From: Bacillota bacterium
GTDB lineage: Bacteria > Bacillota > Dethiobacteria > DTU022 > UBA8154
DNA: 32,232 nt
Reading direction: 5' to 3'
NCBI GenBank assembly: GCA_029778075.1
Contig: JAKORA010000214.1
Coordinates: forward strand, 1 to 32,232
Made by a program: the position numbers and the translations under genes. The notes beneath the pieces are model-generated. The model was not told where the DNA came from. It ran no database searches and saw nothing but the letters and a program-made list of their open reading frames with translations. Positions 1 to 7,836 of this stretch are shown piece after piece (within the stretch, counting starts at the first letter, position 1; each line of letters begins with the position of its first letter).

Positions 1-50
1 AACAATGGCCGTAATTAGTTCCCTCTGCCTTTTCATAGAGGTAGAATATG

Positions 51-197
51 GAAGCTGTGATTTGCTGTAGGCGGGAGCGACTTGTGGAGCGAAGTCGAAA
101 AGTTCACGGCGAAGCGAAGGCCGGAGACGACCCTGTCGACATGGACGTCGGCAGCCGGCCTCTGACTACGGATGAAAATCGTGCCAAGTAGGTCGGC
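51..197 (+). repeat. Repeat family A, 5' part (block 1)
   Basis: This is the left half of repeat family A. It starts near the degenerate terminal motif TTTGCTGTAGGCG (61-73), then the segment GTGGAGCGAAGTCGAAAAG (84-102), then the central hairpin GTCGACATGGACGTCGGC (135-152). The same order is found at 17651, 17973, 31609 and 31872 and, reverse-complemented, at 27501-27707. The A right end is missing because family B follows directly at 198. It is GC-rich compared with the adjacent AT-rich intergenic DNA. No credible coding potential: open frames here lack ribosome sites and protein-like composition. Confidence 0.85.
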
Positions 198-439
198 GTT
201 TAGTTCCGTGCGTCTCCCGCGGGGGTGGCGTAAGGTTGGGGCAAGCGAAATGTGCAGCTTGAGCATGCAGGTTCAGCGAAGCGAGGGCTTGAGATGGCCC
301 GGCAAACATGGACGTTTGCCGCCGGCAGCGCGAACATGGACGTGAGCTCTGCCGGGAAGGCCAATCGAGAGCCTGAGCTGAGCTGTAAAACCTGCCTCAA
401 GCGAACCCTGAAGCGAGCACCAACCTTCGCCACCCCTAC
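198..439 (+). repeat. Repeat family B, complete copy (block 1)
   Basis: This is the best complete copy of repeat family B. It has a leader starting GTTTAG (198), a left terminal repeat GGGGTGGCGTAAGGTTGG (222-239), and a right terminal repeat at 420-436 that is its reverse complement apart from one indel (CCAACCTTCGCCACCCC). Between them is a central hairpin GCAAACATGGACGTTTGC (303-320). The arms are imperfectly complementary over much of the element: TTGAG/CTCAA and AGGTTC/GAACCC motifs recur on opposite strands. The right end stops a few bases before the stop codon of the convergent cysteine-desulfurase-like gene, so read-through from that gene would transcribe the whole palindrome. Confidence 0.88.
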
Positions 440-444
440 TAAAA

Positions 445-1602
445 TTAAAAGCGCGAAGTAATCTCCCTTATTGCCCTCAAAGCATGCTCCACCTCCTCTT
501 CCCGGTTGAAATAGCCCAGACTGAAACGTACCGTTCCCTGGGGAAAAGTGCCGATCGTGCGGTGGGCACAGGGAGCGCAGTGCAGACCTGTCCGGCAAAG
601 TATCCCATAGGCCTGTTCCAGGACATAGCCGAGTTCACCGCTGTCAATGCCCTCGACAATAAAGGAGATCACAGCCACAGGCTGATGATCCGTTCCCGGG
701 TCAAACACTTTAACACGCTTGATTTCCCTTAAGCCTTCGCGCAGCTTGCCGGCCAGGTTGGATTCATGCTCTGCAATGGAAGATATGCCGATTTCCTCGA
801 TAAACTTCAGCCCTTCATTGAGCCCGGCGAGGCCGGGGGTATTCATGGTGCCCGCTTCCAGATAATCAGGCATGATCTCCGGCTGCCGTTCTTCTTCCGA
901 TCTGCTGCCTGTCCCTCCCTCGCGCCAAGGTTTTAATCTTACCCCCTTGCGCACGTAAAGCAACCCTACCCCCGGCGGCCCCAGCAAACCCTTATGGCCG
1001 GCAAAAGCCGCCAGGTGGGGTTTAATTTCCTGCAGGTTCAAAGGTATGGAACCTGCGGTCTGTGCTGCGTCTAACAGAAAAAGAAGATCATTTTTCCATG
1101 CCAATTCGCTAATCTCCTCGACAGGCAATACCGTCCCGATAACGTTGGAAGCATGAGTGCATACGATAAGTTTAGTATTGGGCCTGATGGACTTTTCAAT
1201 ATCCTTTATCTCCAGGCGCCCGGAGGAATCGCAGGAAATCATGGTAGTGGTTATGACCCCGTTTCTCCTGAGAGAGTCCAAAGGCCTGAGAACAGAATTA
1301 TGTTCCAGGGAGGTATAGATAACATGGTCGCCAGGTTCCAATACGCCTTTAATCGCCATATTGAGGGAATCGGTGGCATTAAGAGTAAAAACGATCTCTT
1401 CCGGCTCTTCTGCCCCGAGAAAGAAGGCCGCCCTCTGCCTGGTTTCATATACCAGGCGGTCGGCATAGAGCGAACGCGTGTGACCGGAACGGCCCGGATT
1501 GGCACCGCCATTGCGTAAATAATTTTCGGCAGCTTTATATACATTCTCCGGCTTTGGCCAGGAAGTAGCGGCATTATCAAAATAAATAAATCTCTCTTCC
1601 AT
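445..1602 (-). CDS. Cysteine desulfurase family protein (class V aminotransferase, EF2568-like)
   Basis: This 385-aa PLP enzyme has the fold-type-I class V layout. It opens with IYFDNAATSWPKP (residues 6-18), has the cofactor aspartate region DAAQTAG (178-184), and the Schiff-base lysine in AGHKGLLGPPG (K204). The active-site loop RTGLHCAP (C342) near the C-terminus is typical of the SufS-like subgroup annotated as EF2568-type cysteine desulfurase family. Such enzymes move sulfur, or possibly selenium, from cysteine or selenocysteine as a persulfide/perselenide. The gene is five bases downstream of the DUF3343 gene, so the two are almost certainly one transcript. It lacks IscU, SufU or other Fe-S scaffold neighbours, which argues against a housekeeping Fe-S role. 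The exact substrate is inferred. Confidence 0.9.
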   Translation of the reverse strand: MEERFIYFDNAATSWPKPENVYKAAENYLRNGGANPGRSGHTRSLYADRLVYETRQRAAFFLGAEEPEEIVFTLNATDSLNMAIKGVLEPGDHVIYTSLEHNSVLRPLDSLRRNGVITTTMISCDSSGRLEIKDIEKSIRPNTKLIVCTHASNVIGTVLPVEEISELAWKNDLLFLLDAAQTAGSIPLNLQEIKPHLAAFAGHKGLLGPPGVGLLYVRKGVRLKPWREGGTGSRSEEERQPEIMPDYLEAGTMNTPGLAGLNEGLKFIEEIGISSIAEHESNLAGKLREGLREIKRVKVFDPGTDHQPVAVISFIVEGIDSGELGYVLEQAYGILCRTGLHCAPCAHRTIGTFPQGTVRFSLGYFNREEEVEHALRAIREITSRF

Positions 1603-1607
1603 CCCTT

Positions 1608-1880
1608 TTAATTTCTCCTTTTGCTTAAAAAGGATAAAGGCCCTGAGGAGACTTTTTCCTCCAGCTCAAAGAAACCTTCTACAGCAATAGAATGCTCTGC
1701 CAAATAATCTCTGATAAAAGGGGCATTGCCGGGAAGGCAACAAAGAGCGATGCCGCAGCTGGAGCTTATGCTCCGGGGGACAGGAACCATTTTATACTCC
1801 AGGTTTTCTTTGGCCAGGGTTTTCTCGGCCCTGATAGCCTGATGTGTGTTCGGAAAGGTAAAATAACATTTTTTTGTCAC
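1608..1880 (-). CDS. DUF3343 family protein (putative Se/S carrier-like)
   Basis: This is a small protein of 90 aa from the GTG start. The TTG four codons upstream has no ribosome site, while GAGGTG lies just ahead of the GTG. It starts TKKCYFTFPNTHQAIRAEK, the typical DUF3343 opening, and carries the conserved SSSCGIALCC cysteine cluster. The family (Pfam PF11823) has been described as a putative selenium/sulfur carrier and is often found beside EF2568-like desulfurases, as here. A reasonable inference is that its cysteines accept sulfur or selenium from the downstream enzyme. The short acidic tail is unremarkable. A promoter candidate is about 55 bp upstream. Confidence 0.85.
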   Translation of the reverse strand: MTKKCYFTFPNTHQAIRAEKTLAKENLEYKMVPVPRSISSSCGIALCCLPGNAPFIRDYLAEHSIAVEGFFELEEKVSSGPLSFLSKRRN

Positions 1881-1933
1881 AATACACCTCAAGAATGTTT
1901 TTTATGTTTAATGTATCTATTTCCTATTATATT

Positions 1934-1962
1934 ATTATAACAACTACTGCTGTTACTGGAAA
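1934..1962 (-). promoter_or_regulatory. Candidate sigma-A promoter for DUF3343-desulfurase operon
   Basis: Read on the minus strand, TTTCCA (-35) and TATAAT (-10) are separated by 17 bases, about 50 bp upstream of the DUF3343 start. The -10 is perfect and the -35 matches weakly. The surrounding DNA is AT-rich and other TATAAT-like words overlap. Confidence 0.45.
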
Positions 1963-1965
1963 TAG

Positions 1966-2003
1966 AAATCCTCTATAGTTTAGTGTACTACTATAGAGGA
2001 TTT
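1966..2003. terminator. Inverted repeat, likely terminator of the SpoIIP operon
   Basis: AAATCCTCTATAG (1966-1978) and CTATAGAGGATTT (1991-2003) form a perfect 13-bp stem with a 12-base loop. The loop itself contains TAG/CTA pairs. It lies 40 bp beyond the stop of the SpoIIP-family gene and just before the next minus-strand promoter. The T tract on either strand is short, so termination efficiency is uncertain. Confidence 0.6.
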
Positions 2004-2042
2004 TCATGTCGGGCGTCCCAGACGAATCCGTATGTGTATCTG

Positions 2043-3377
2043 TTAAAGCCTTCTTCGGACTCGGCTGAAAAAAGCACTAATCAGCTGCCCCAATATCAAT
2101 GTATACAAAACTATGGCGCGCAATCCCGCCATGATTCTTTTACCCGTTAAAACAAGGTTATGGTAACCTTCTTTCCAGACGAATCCGTTCCGCCCCAAGT
2201 AATTATTTGTCTGTTCTTTAAAGCGCTCCCATGCGGCTGGGTTGTTGAGAAAATAAAAAGCTCCCAGGGCTGCCGCTACCAGTAAAAGAATAACGACAAC
2301 AGCACCCCAAGCCCCCGCTCCTGCAGCCCTGCTATCAGCCCCGGGGGAGGTCTCCCCCTCCTCACCCACGGGAATACCATAGAAATATTTTGCTACCACA
2401 TCGGCAAACAGGACCATACTTTCTTCTGCCGCCTTTCTGCTGTTTTGGTGTCCCCCCACCTCCAGCAAAAGGTTGAGAGGCGTCAGATCCTGGTTATAGT
2501 TTCCCCAACCCATAAAAATTCCTTTTACCAGCCCGGGATAGATATCGTCAGCCAGGCTTTTCATATCATAAGCAAAACGTCTCGTTACCACCGAGGAAGG
2601 ATTCTGCCGGCCCACTACAAACTGGATTTTCGTAACCCACTGATCGTCTATCTTGGCAGCGTAGACATCACTGGGAGCTGCATCGCGGTGTATATCAAAA
2701 ATTACATCCGGATTGCGCTGTAAAAGTTCCAGGGCGGTATCCCTGGAACGACGGTAAGCCCCCTGGTCGTGGGGTAAATGCAGATTTTCGGAATGGATGA
2801 CATTAATATTTTTTTGTTCCAGGGCAGCTTTCAGAGATGCTCCAACCTGGTGTACCCCCCCGCTGCCGTATATACTGTCAGTTCCGTCACTGGGAACATA
2901 TGACTCATCATTGTGAGTATGATACAGGGCAATGAGCTTCCTGGACTCTTCTTCTTTGCTTGTTCCTCCTTTTTGCGGTAAAGTAATGACCATTTGAACC
3001 AGGTATGAAATATTTTTTTCTAATTTTGTCAGAAAACTGGGAGCAAGGCTCCCCGGTTTCACCTTTCCCAGCTTTTCTGTCCGTATATATCTCGCTGTAG
3101 CCACATAGTCCCTGACACGGTAAACTTCATAGAGACGGTTTTTTTCATCCAGGTAACGGTCACCGATCCTGATACGGCGTCCTGTCACTGTAATGATCTT
3201 GCCCTCTTCATCCATAAGGCGGTAATATTTTGCCGCTGCAATCTCTTCAGTATCAAGCTCATTTAGAAGTGTTTCCGCAAAGGCCGGATTTTTCCATGCA
3301 TTTTCTCCTGCTGCAAACACGCAAAGCAGAATCAACAGGGCCAAAAGAAAGAATGAACTCGGGAACCTGGAGCGCAT
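2043..3377 (-). CDS. spoIIP: Stage II sporulation protein P family amidase
   Basis: This 444-aa protein has an N-terminal hydrophobic signal/anchor (residues 8-24) and a long SpoIIP domain. Recognisable family motifs are LIALYHTHNDESY, GGVHQVG, HSENLHLPHDQGAYRRSRDTA, DIHRDA and LLLEVGGHQNS. In the family these belong to a metal-dependent peptidoglycan amidase/endopeptidase that works with SpoIID and SpoIIM during engulfment. HTH and the DIHRD histidine are the likely metal ligands. The copy is longer than a minimal SpoIIP: after the domain there is a membrane segment (AVVVILLLVAAALGAFYFL) and a second hydrophobic stretch near the C-terminus (LRAIVLYTLILGQLISAFF). It follows the DUF1614 gene by 41 bp. 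It may be the engulfment SpoIIP or a membrane-anchored paralogue. Confidence 0.88.
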   Translation of the reverse strand: MRSRFPSSFFLLALLILLCVFAAGENAWKNPAFAETLLNELDTEEIAAAKYYRLMDEEGKIITVTGRRIRIGDRYLDEKNRLYEVYRVRDYVATARYIRTEKLGKVKPGSLAPSFLTKLEKNISYLVQMVITLPQKGGTSKEEESRKLIALYHTHNDESYVPSDGTDSIYGSGGVHQVGASLKAALEQKNINVIHSENLHLPHDQGAYRRSRDTALELLQRNPDVIFDIHRDAAPSDVYAAKIDDQWVTKIQFVVGRQNPSSVVTRRFAYDMKSLADDIYPGLVKGIFMGWGNYNQDLTPLNLLLEVGGHQNSRKAAEESMVLFADVVAKYFYGIPVGEEGETSPGADSRAAGAGAWGAVVVILLLVAAALGAFYFLNNPAAWERFKEQTNNYLGRNGFVWKEGYHNLVLTGKRIMAGLRAIVLYTLILGQLISAFFSRVRRRL

Positions 3378-3418
3378 AATTAAAGACCTTCCTTCAATAG
3401 ATAGATGATAAGCTGCTG

Positions 3419-4042
3419 TCAGGTTCTATGGATCCTTTCTCTTATTTCACCAACAACCTCCGCCAGCAAAACAGCCAACACTCCGGCAAGAACGGCAGCG
3501 CCAAACATCCCTCCGCTACCCAGAATAACAGTAATATTTCTAAAACCGCGCAGCAGGTTTTCTCCCCAGGCTATAAGATCGACAAGCAACACCCCCAGGA
3601 AAGCGCCAACAAAGGAAGCCCGCCTGGAACGCCCCAGGGCATAGCCTACCAAAGCCGCCACCAGCGCTGGGAAATAAAGTGGATCAACATTTAAAAAAAA
3701 TTCATCGGGGTCCGGAGGAAAAAAAAGGCGGTCGGCGCTCCATACGACAATTACTGTTACAATCGTCGCCATTAGAGCTCTCAACCTCTCCCCTTTCCCG
3801 TCAGCAGTAGCCAGGAGATAAAGAACCACAATCAGGGGGATCGCCATTCCCCCTAAATTTATTTTAAGGCCCATACCCAGAGGAATTTCAGGCAGACTCC
3901 CTCCGAGAAGCATGGCCAGCAGGATAAAGATCGCCTGGGTCCTGGAAAGCCTCATCCGCTCCAAAACACGCTCCAGGAAACCCAGGTAAATCAGCACAAG
4001 TAATACGATTAGTACAGTAATCGCCGGGAAATTCGTTCTCAT
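3419..4042 (-). CDS. DUF1614 family integral membrane protein
   Basis: This 207-aa polytopic membrane protein has about six to seven hydrophobic segments: residues 5-23, 38-52, 62-80, 88-104, 122-140, 144-160 and 175-195. The pattern, with an internal ALGRSRRASFVGAFLG loop, matches the DUF1614 family of Firmicutes membrane proteins of unknown function. The stop is 41 bp from the start of the SpoIIP-family gene, so the two are probably co-transcribed. That suggests a role linked to sporulation or the cell wall, but this rests only on neighbourhood. The ribosome site ahead of the ATG is weak. Confidence 0.75.
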   Translation of the reverse strand: MRTNFPAITVLIVLLVLIYLGFLERVLERMRLSRTQAIFILLAMLLGGSLPEIPLGMGLKINLGGMAIPLIVVLYLLATADGKGERLRALMATIVTVIVVWSADRLFFPPDPDEFFLNVDPLYFPALVAALVGYALGRSRRASFVGAFLGVLLVDLIAWGENLLRGFRNITVILGSGGMFGAAVLAGVLAVLLAEVVGEIRERIHRT

Positions 4043-4236
4043 TTACTAACTCTTTCTCATAAATTTTATTGCTGTTTTAGTTTTTCCCAGCAATTAATAA
4101 TGATACCGCGATCGTCAATTATTATACTGTTAATTTGTTGCAGGGATTTCAGTAAAGAAGATGGGAATACTGCAGAAGAACAGAGGTACTGTCAGTTGCG
4201 AGGATTTATGATATAAGGAGTGTATAAGAAAATGCC

Positions 4237-4273
4237 AGAAGGCATCGCAAGCAGTAGGTCTGCGATGCCTTCT
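4237..4273 (-). terminator. Probable terminator of the serA-fmdB operon
   Basis: AGAAGGCATCGCA (4237-4249) pairs perfectly with TGCGATGCCTTCT (4261-4273), a 13-bp stem with an 11-base loop. It is 18 bp past the fmdB stop. On the minus strand it is followed by GGCATTTTCTTAT, a modest T-rich tail. Confidence 0.65.
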
Positions 4274-4290
4274 TAACGCGTCTATAAATT

Positions 4291-4512
4291 TTAATGGCAG
4301 GTAGCGCAGCTGGAGCTGCTGCAACCGCTGCAGCTGCTGCCTGCCGAATAATCCATGCCCGAACTGCTGGAAGAACGGCCTTTCCGGAATGTAGACATTA
4401 CACGGCGGCTTTCTTCACCGCATATGGGACACGGAGAAACAGAGTTATCGTCAATTTTACACAGCTTCTCAAAACGATTCCCACATTCACAGAGAAATTC
4501 ATAAATTGGCAT
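4291..4512 (-). CDS. FmdB-family zinc ribbon protein
   Basis: This 73-aa protein starts MPIYEFLCECGNRFE and has a second cysteine pair CPICG at 28-32, the FmdB zinc-ribbon layout (PF09723). The C-terminus is a low-complexity Ser/Gly/Cys tail with five more cysteines, ending SSSSCATCH. The start is preceded by AGGAGGAG at good spacing. The family is linked by annotation history to formamidase regulation, but no general function is proven. It lies 45 bp downstream of serA and is probably in that operon. The tail could bind additional metal. Confidence 0.85.
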   Translation of the reverse strand: MPIYEFLCECGNRFEKLCKIDDNSVSPCPICGEESRRVMSTFRKGRSSSSSGMDYSAGSSCSGCSSSSCATCH

Positions 4513-4557
4513 TTATTGTTCTCCTCCTTCCTCAGCAAAATGTACCCTATTTTCATA

Positions 4558-6153
4558 TTATAGTTCCACGAAACAGGTGGAGAGAATATATTCTACCTTT
4601 TCTAACTCCTTTAACACATTCCTGTCAATATGGTTGTCCACCTGTAAAACCATAACCGCCTCGCCGCCGATTTCCTGGCGGCCGACCTGCATGCCGGCAA
4701 TGTTAATATCGTTATTGCCCAGTATCGTTCCTACTTTCCCAATAACACCGGGCTTGTCAATATATTTGCTGACAAACATAAAGCGGGAAGGAACTACTTC
4801 GATATGGTAGTCGCCGATCTGCACAATGCGTATGTCATTTTTGCCGAACAATGTGCCTGCCAGAGTGTAGTCCTGATTACTGGTCTTCACTTTTACTGTA
4901 ACCAGGTTGTTATAGATGGAAGTATCTTTAATGGTACTTTCCTTAACCTTTATCCCTCTCTGCCTGGCAATGATAGGCGCATTAACAAAGTTAATATTAC
5001 TCTTTAACATAACGCTCAGCATGCCTATCAATAAAGCATTTGTCAGATGGGTAACAGGATATTCCGCGATCTCCCCGCTGTAACTAATTTCGATAGATTC
5101 AACTCTGCCGTCAAAGACCTGCATGTAAAAGTTTCCCAGGGTTTGCATCAGAGGGATAAAGGGCTTTATTTCGGTCAGGATCTCCGGTGGCAGTACAGAA
5201 ACGTTAACCGCCATATGAACGGGCTTACCTTTCAAGAAGTTAACCATTTCTTCAGCCACCTGTATGGCAACATTTACCTGGGCTTCCTGCGTCGAGGCTC
5301 CCAAATGGGGGGTACCAATTACCTGTTCCAGCTGTAAAAGAGGATTATCGCTGCCAGGAGGCTCTTCTTCATAAACATCCAGGGCCGCGCCGCCAACCCT
5401 GCCGTCAACAATAGCCTGGTAGAGCGCCTTTTCATCAATTAACCCGCCTCGCGCGCAATTAATGATACGCACGCCTTTTTTCATCTTGGCCAGCTCCGCG
5501 GCACCGATAAGATGATAGGTGTCGGGAGACTTGGGAATATGCAGGGTAATAAAGTCGGCTCGGTCCCATATCTCTTCCAGGGAAACAGGGACAACCCCTA
5601 TCTTCTCAGCCCGCTCGGCAGATATATAGGGATCATAGGCTAATACGTTCATACCGAAAACCCTGGCCCTTTTGGCTACTTCGCTCCCGATACGCCCCAG
5701 ACCAATAACACCCAGTGTTTTTTTATGCAACTCCAGGCCCATAAACTTATTTCTCTTCCACTCACCTTGTTTAAGTGAGGCCGAAGCCTGTGGAACATTG
5801 CGGGCCAGCGCCAGCATCAAAGCCATGGTATGTTCCGCTGCGGAGATAGTATTGCCTTCCGGGGCGTTAATTACCAGAATCCCCTGTTCCGAGGCTTTTT
5901 CCACATCAATATTGTCTACCCCCACCCCTGCCCTGCCTATTACCTTCAATTTTTTACCGGCAGCAATAAGCTCGGCAGTTACTTGCGTACCGCTGCGCAC
6001 CAGCAGGCCGTCATATTCACCAATAATCTCCATGATTTCCTGCGGCGAAAGGTCGGTCCGGACATCTACGCTGGCAACCTCCCGTAATAATTTAAGGCCT
6101 TCCTCTGAAACCGGGTCACTTACCAAAACCTTGTACAACTTTCCTTCCTCCAT
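4558..6153 (-). CDS. serA: D-3-phosphoglycerate dehydrogenase
   Basis: SerA oxidises 3-phosphoglycerate to 3-phosphohydroxypyruvate with NAD, the first step of serine synthesis. From the ATG at 6153 (GGGAGGT ribosome site) it is 531 aa, the length of the long Bacillus/Mycobacterium-type enzyme; an open frame reaching further upstream is untranslated leader. Visible features are the Rossmann motif GLGRIGSEVAKRA, the substrate/cofactor motif NCARGGLIDEKAL, the catalytic histidine in GTPHLGAST, a middle ASB-type domain, and a C-terminal ACT domain starting KYIDKPGVIGKVGTIL. The ACT domain implies feedback control, probably by serine. It has its own promoter, which overlaps the end of the upstream gene, and fmdB follows. 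Confidence 0.95.
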   Translation of the reverse strand: MEEGKLYKVLVSDPVSEEGLKLLREVASVDVRTDLSPQEIMEIIGEYDGLLVRSGTQVTAELIAAGKKLKVIGRAGVGVDNIDVEKASEQGILVINAPEGNTISAAEHTMALMLALARNVPQASASLKQGEWKRNKFMGLELHKKTLGVIGLGRIGSEVAKRARVFGMNVLAYDPYISAERAEKIGVVPVSLEEIWDRADFITLHIPKSPDTYHLIGAAELAKMKKGVRIINCARGGLIDEKALYQAIVDGRVGGAALDVYEEEPPGSDNPLLQLEQVIGTPHLGASTQEAQVNVAIQVAEEMVNFLKGKPVHMAVNVSVLPPEILTEIKPFIPLMQTLGNFYMQVFDGRVESIEISYSGEIAEYPVTHLTNALLIGMLSVMLKSNINFVNAPIIARQRGIKVKESTIKDTSIYNNLVTVKVKTSNQDYTLAGTLFGKNDIRIVQIGDYHIEVVPSRFMFVSKYIDKPGVIGKVGTILGNNDINIAGMQVGRQEIGGEAVMVLQVDNHIDRNVLKELEKVEYILSTCFVEL

Positions 6154-6243
6154 AATAATCGACCTCCCGGATAGATAGCTCTTAGAACTTCTTCTTTTTT
6201 GAGGCTGGCGTTCAGGCAACAAACCCCAGCAGGAGCTAAATAC

Positions 6244-6272
6244 ATTATACAAATCAATTATCATGAATGCAA
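6244..6272 (-). promoter_or_regulatory. Sigma-A-type promoter of serA
   Basis: On the minus strand TTGCAT (-35) is 17 bp from a perfect TATAAT (-10). The -35 overlaps the last codons and stop of the upstream hydrolase gene, so serA is transcribed independently of it. The predicted leader of about 80 nt contains a small GCTGG/CCAGC hairpin but no recognisable T-box or riboswitch. Confidence 0.75.
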
Positions 6273-6995
6273 GCATCCGGTATTCGACAACCGCGTTTTT
6301 ATAGCCCGGAGAAAGGCGTCAAATATTTCCCGGCCTCCCGGTATTTCCTTCGCAGCCAGGGCTTCAGGATGCCACTGCACTCCCAGGGCAAAAAAGTGAA
6401 CCGTGGATTCGATGCCCTCGATAATGCCATCGGAGGCCTGGGCGTTTACCCTGCATCCGGCAGCGACTTTTTTAATAGCTTGATGGTGAAAACTGTTGAC
6501 CCTGATTGTTTTTCTTCCCTGGAAAATTCGTGCCAGCAGAGTATCCTCCAGAATGTTTATGTCGTGAAAGGGATGATAGCGGGGCGCTTTCTGCATATGC
6601 TCCAGCGTTAAGCCCTTTTTTAAGCTGATATCCTGGTATATATCCCCCCCTAAAGCAATATTAAGAACTTGTGCGCCGCGACAAATCCCCAGGATCGGTA
6701 AATCTTTTTCCAAAGCGGCTCTGGCCAGTTTTATTTCTATCCTGTCGCGGAGAGGAGAAATCTCTCCCTGGCCGGGGAGTGGTTCCTCCCCGTAATAAAG
6801 TGGGTCAACATCGCCCCCACCCGAAAGAACAAGACCTTTGATACTTTTTAGGAGCCCGGGTATGGATTCTTCCTTTAATATAGAAACCGGGAGCGGAATA
6901 AATCCGGCTTTCTCGATTGCCATGATATAATCAAAGCCCAGACGGACATAGTTTAAATTTTCATTATAAATACAGGTAATGCCTAACGGTATCAT
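6261..6995 (-). CDS. Gamma-glutamyl-gamma-aminobutyrate hydrolase family protein (peptidase C26)
   Basis: This 244-aa class-I glutamine-amidotransferase-fold hydrolase has the nucleophile elbow LGICRGAQVLNIALGG and the catalytic histidine/glutamate pair in GVQWHPEAL. These are the hallmarks of the PuuD/C26 family, which cleaves gamma-glutamyl bonds. The ATG at 6995 is chosen over a GTG three codons upstream because GGAG lies nine bases before it and would overlap the GTG. No polyamine genes are nearby, so the substrate cannot be assigned. It lies between the toxin gene and serA. Confidence 0.88.
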   Translation of the reverse strand: MIPLGITCIYNENLNYVRLGFDYIMAIEKAGFIPLPVSILKEESIPGLLKSIKGLVLSGGGDVDPLYYGEEPLPGQGEISPLRDRIEIKLARAALEKDLPILGICRGAQVLNIALGGDIYQDISLKKGLTLEHMQKAPRYHPFHDINILEDTLLARIFQGRKTIRVNSFHHQAIKKVAAGCRVNAQASDGIIEGIESTVHFFALGVQWHPEALAAKEIPGGREIFDAFLRAIKTRLSNTGCLHS

Positions 6996-7116
6996 CTTTT
7001 TCACTCCAAAATTAAAAAACGGGTTTACCAGCGGAGTAAATTAAAAGCGCCGTGGTTCCCCGATAATTTTTGTCGGTACTATTTAATTAATATTATAAAA
7101 ATATAAATTATAAGGA

Positions 7117-7476
7117 TTAAAAATCAATCAACCCCAGGCTTATCTTCAGGGCCTCATCCACCTTGGCCATCACTTTTTCATCCAACTCTGTTATCTTTTG
7201 CTGCAATCTCTGTTTGTCGATTGTCCGGATTTGTTCCAGAAGGATAACTGAATCTTTTTCGAGACCATGTTCTACTGCCGACAGCTCTACATGTGTCGGC
7301 AGCTTTGCTTTTTCAATGTGGGAAGTAATTGCCGCTACAATTACCGTGGGACTATATTTATTTCCAACATTGTTTTGTATAACTAAAACAGGACGATATC
7401 CCCCCTGTTCAGAACCGACAACAGGGCTCAGGTCGGCATAAAAAATGAACCCGCGTTTAACATCCACCGCTTTCAC
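7117..7476 (-). CDS. ndoA: MazF/PemK-type endoribonuclease toxin (EndoA)
   Basis: This toxin is a sequence-specific mRNA interferase. The 119-aa protein has the family core [19 protein letters not shown] followed by [25 protein letters not shown] and LEQIRTIDK. It is very close to the chromosomal Bacillus EndoA type. The GTG start overlaps the antitoxin stop by four bases (GTGA), so translation is probably coupled; a second GTG three codons in (7467) is also possible. The order alr, antitoxin, toxin is the one known in Bacillus. The sigma-B module that follows in Bacillus is absent. Confidence 0.93.
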   Translation of the reverse strand: MKAVDVKRGFIFYADLSPVVGSEQGGYRPVLVIQNNVGNKYSPTVIVAAITSHIEKAKLPTHVELSAVEHGLEKDSVILLEQIRTIDKQRLQQKITELDEKVMAKVDEALKISLGLIDF

Positions 7477-7745
7477 TCTCCATTTACCAGTTCCTCGGCA
7501 AGCCGGTCTGCCTCATTTTCCGCAGATATGGCCTCATTGGCCAGGGCTAAATTCAACCGGGCCATTTCTATATATCCTTCCTGCATACGTTCCCTAATCT
7601 GCCTTTTTCTACGTTCCTGAAGATAAAGTTTCATCGCTTCCCGGATAAATTCACTGCGGGTCCTTTTTTCCATTTCTACCACACCATCAACTTCCTTTAA
7701 CAAATTTTGCGGCAAGCTGATCATTATTCTCTTGGTCCTCGCCAC
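7473..7745 (-). CDS. ndoAI: EndoAI-type antitoxin (ribbon-helix-helix)
   Basis: This is the antitoxin partner of the downstream MazF-type toxin, 90 aa from the GTG at 7745. That start is favoured by AGGGGGTG just upstream and by the typical beginning [19 protein letters not shown]. The N-terminal 45 residues form a CopG/Arc-like ribbon-helix-helix DNA-binding domain with [15 protein letters not shown]. The C-terminal helix, rich in Glu/Arg and ending [13 protein letters not shown], is the likely toxin-binding tail. It probably represses the unit together with the toxin, as known for this family. The open frame extends upstream but without support. Confidence 0.9.
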   Translation of the reverse strand: MARTKRIMISLPQNLLKEVDGVVEMEKRTRSEFIREAMKLYLQERRKRQIRERMQEGYIEMARLNLALANEAISAENEADRLAEELVNGE

Positions 7746-7836
7746 GGAAAGCACCCCCTTGGGAAGAAATTGAATCAAAAAAAATCATGCAATATTATTT
7801 ATTATCCTGTTATGCCATTCTTTTATGCATCTTTTT

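Noticed and set aside
198-439. Group II intron or ordinary insertion sequence
   Set aside because: No intron-encoded reverse transcriptase or transposase frame, no intron domain V-like motif, and the length is far below that of an IS.
6154-6243. T-box or other riboswitch upstream of serA, and likewise upstream of hom (10471-10527)
   Set aside because: Predicted leaders are only about 60-85 nt and lack the T-box sequence, a specifier stem or an antiterminator.
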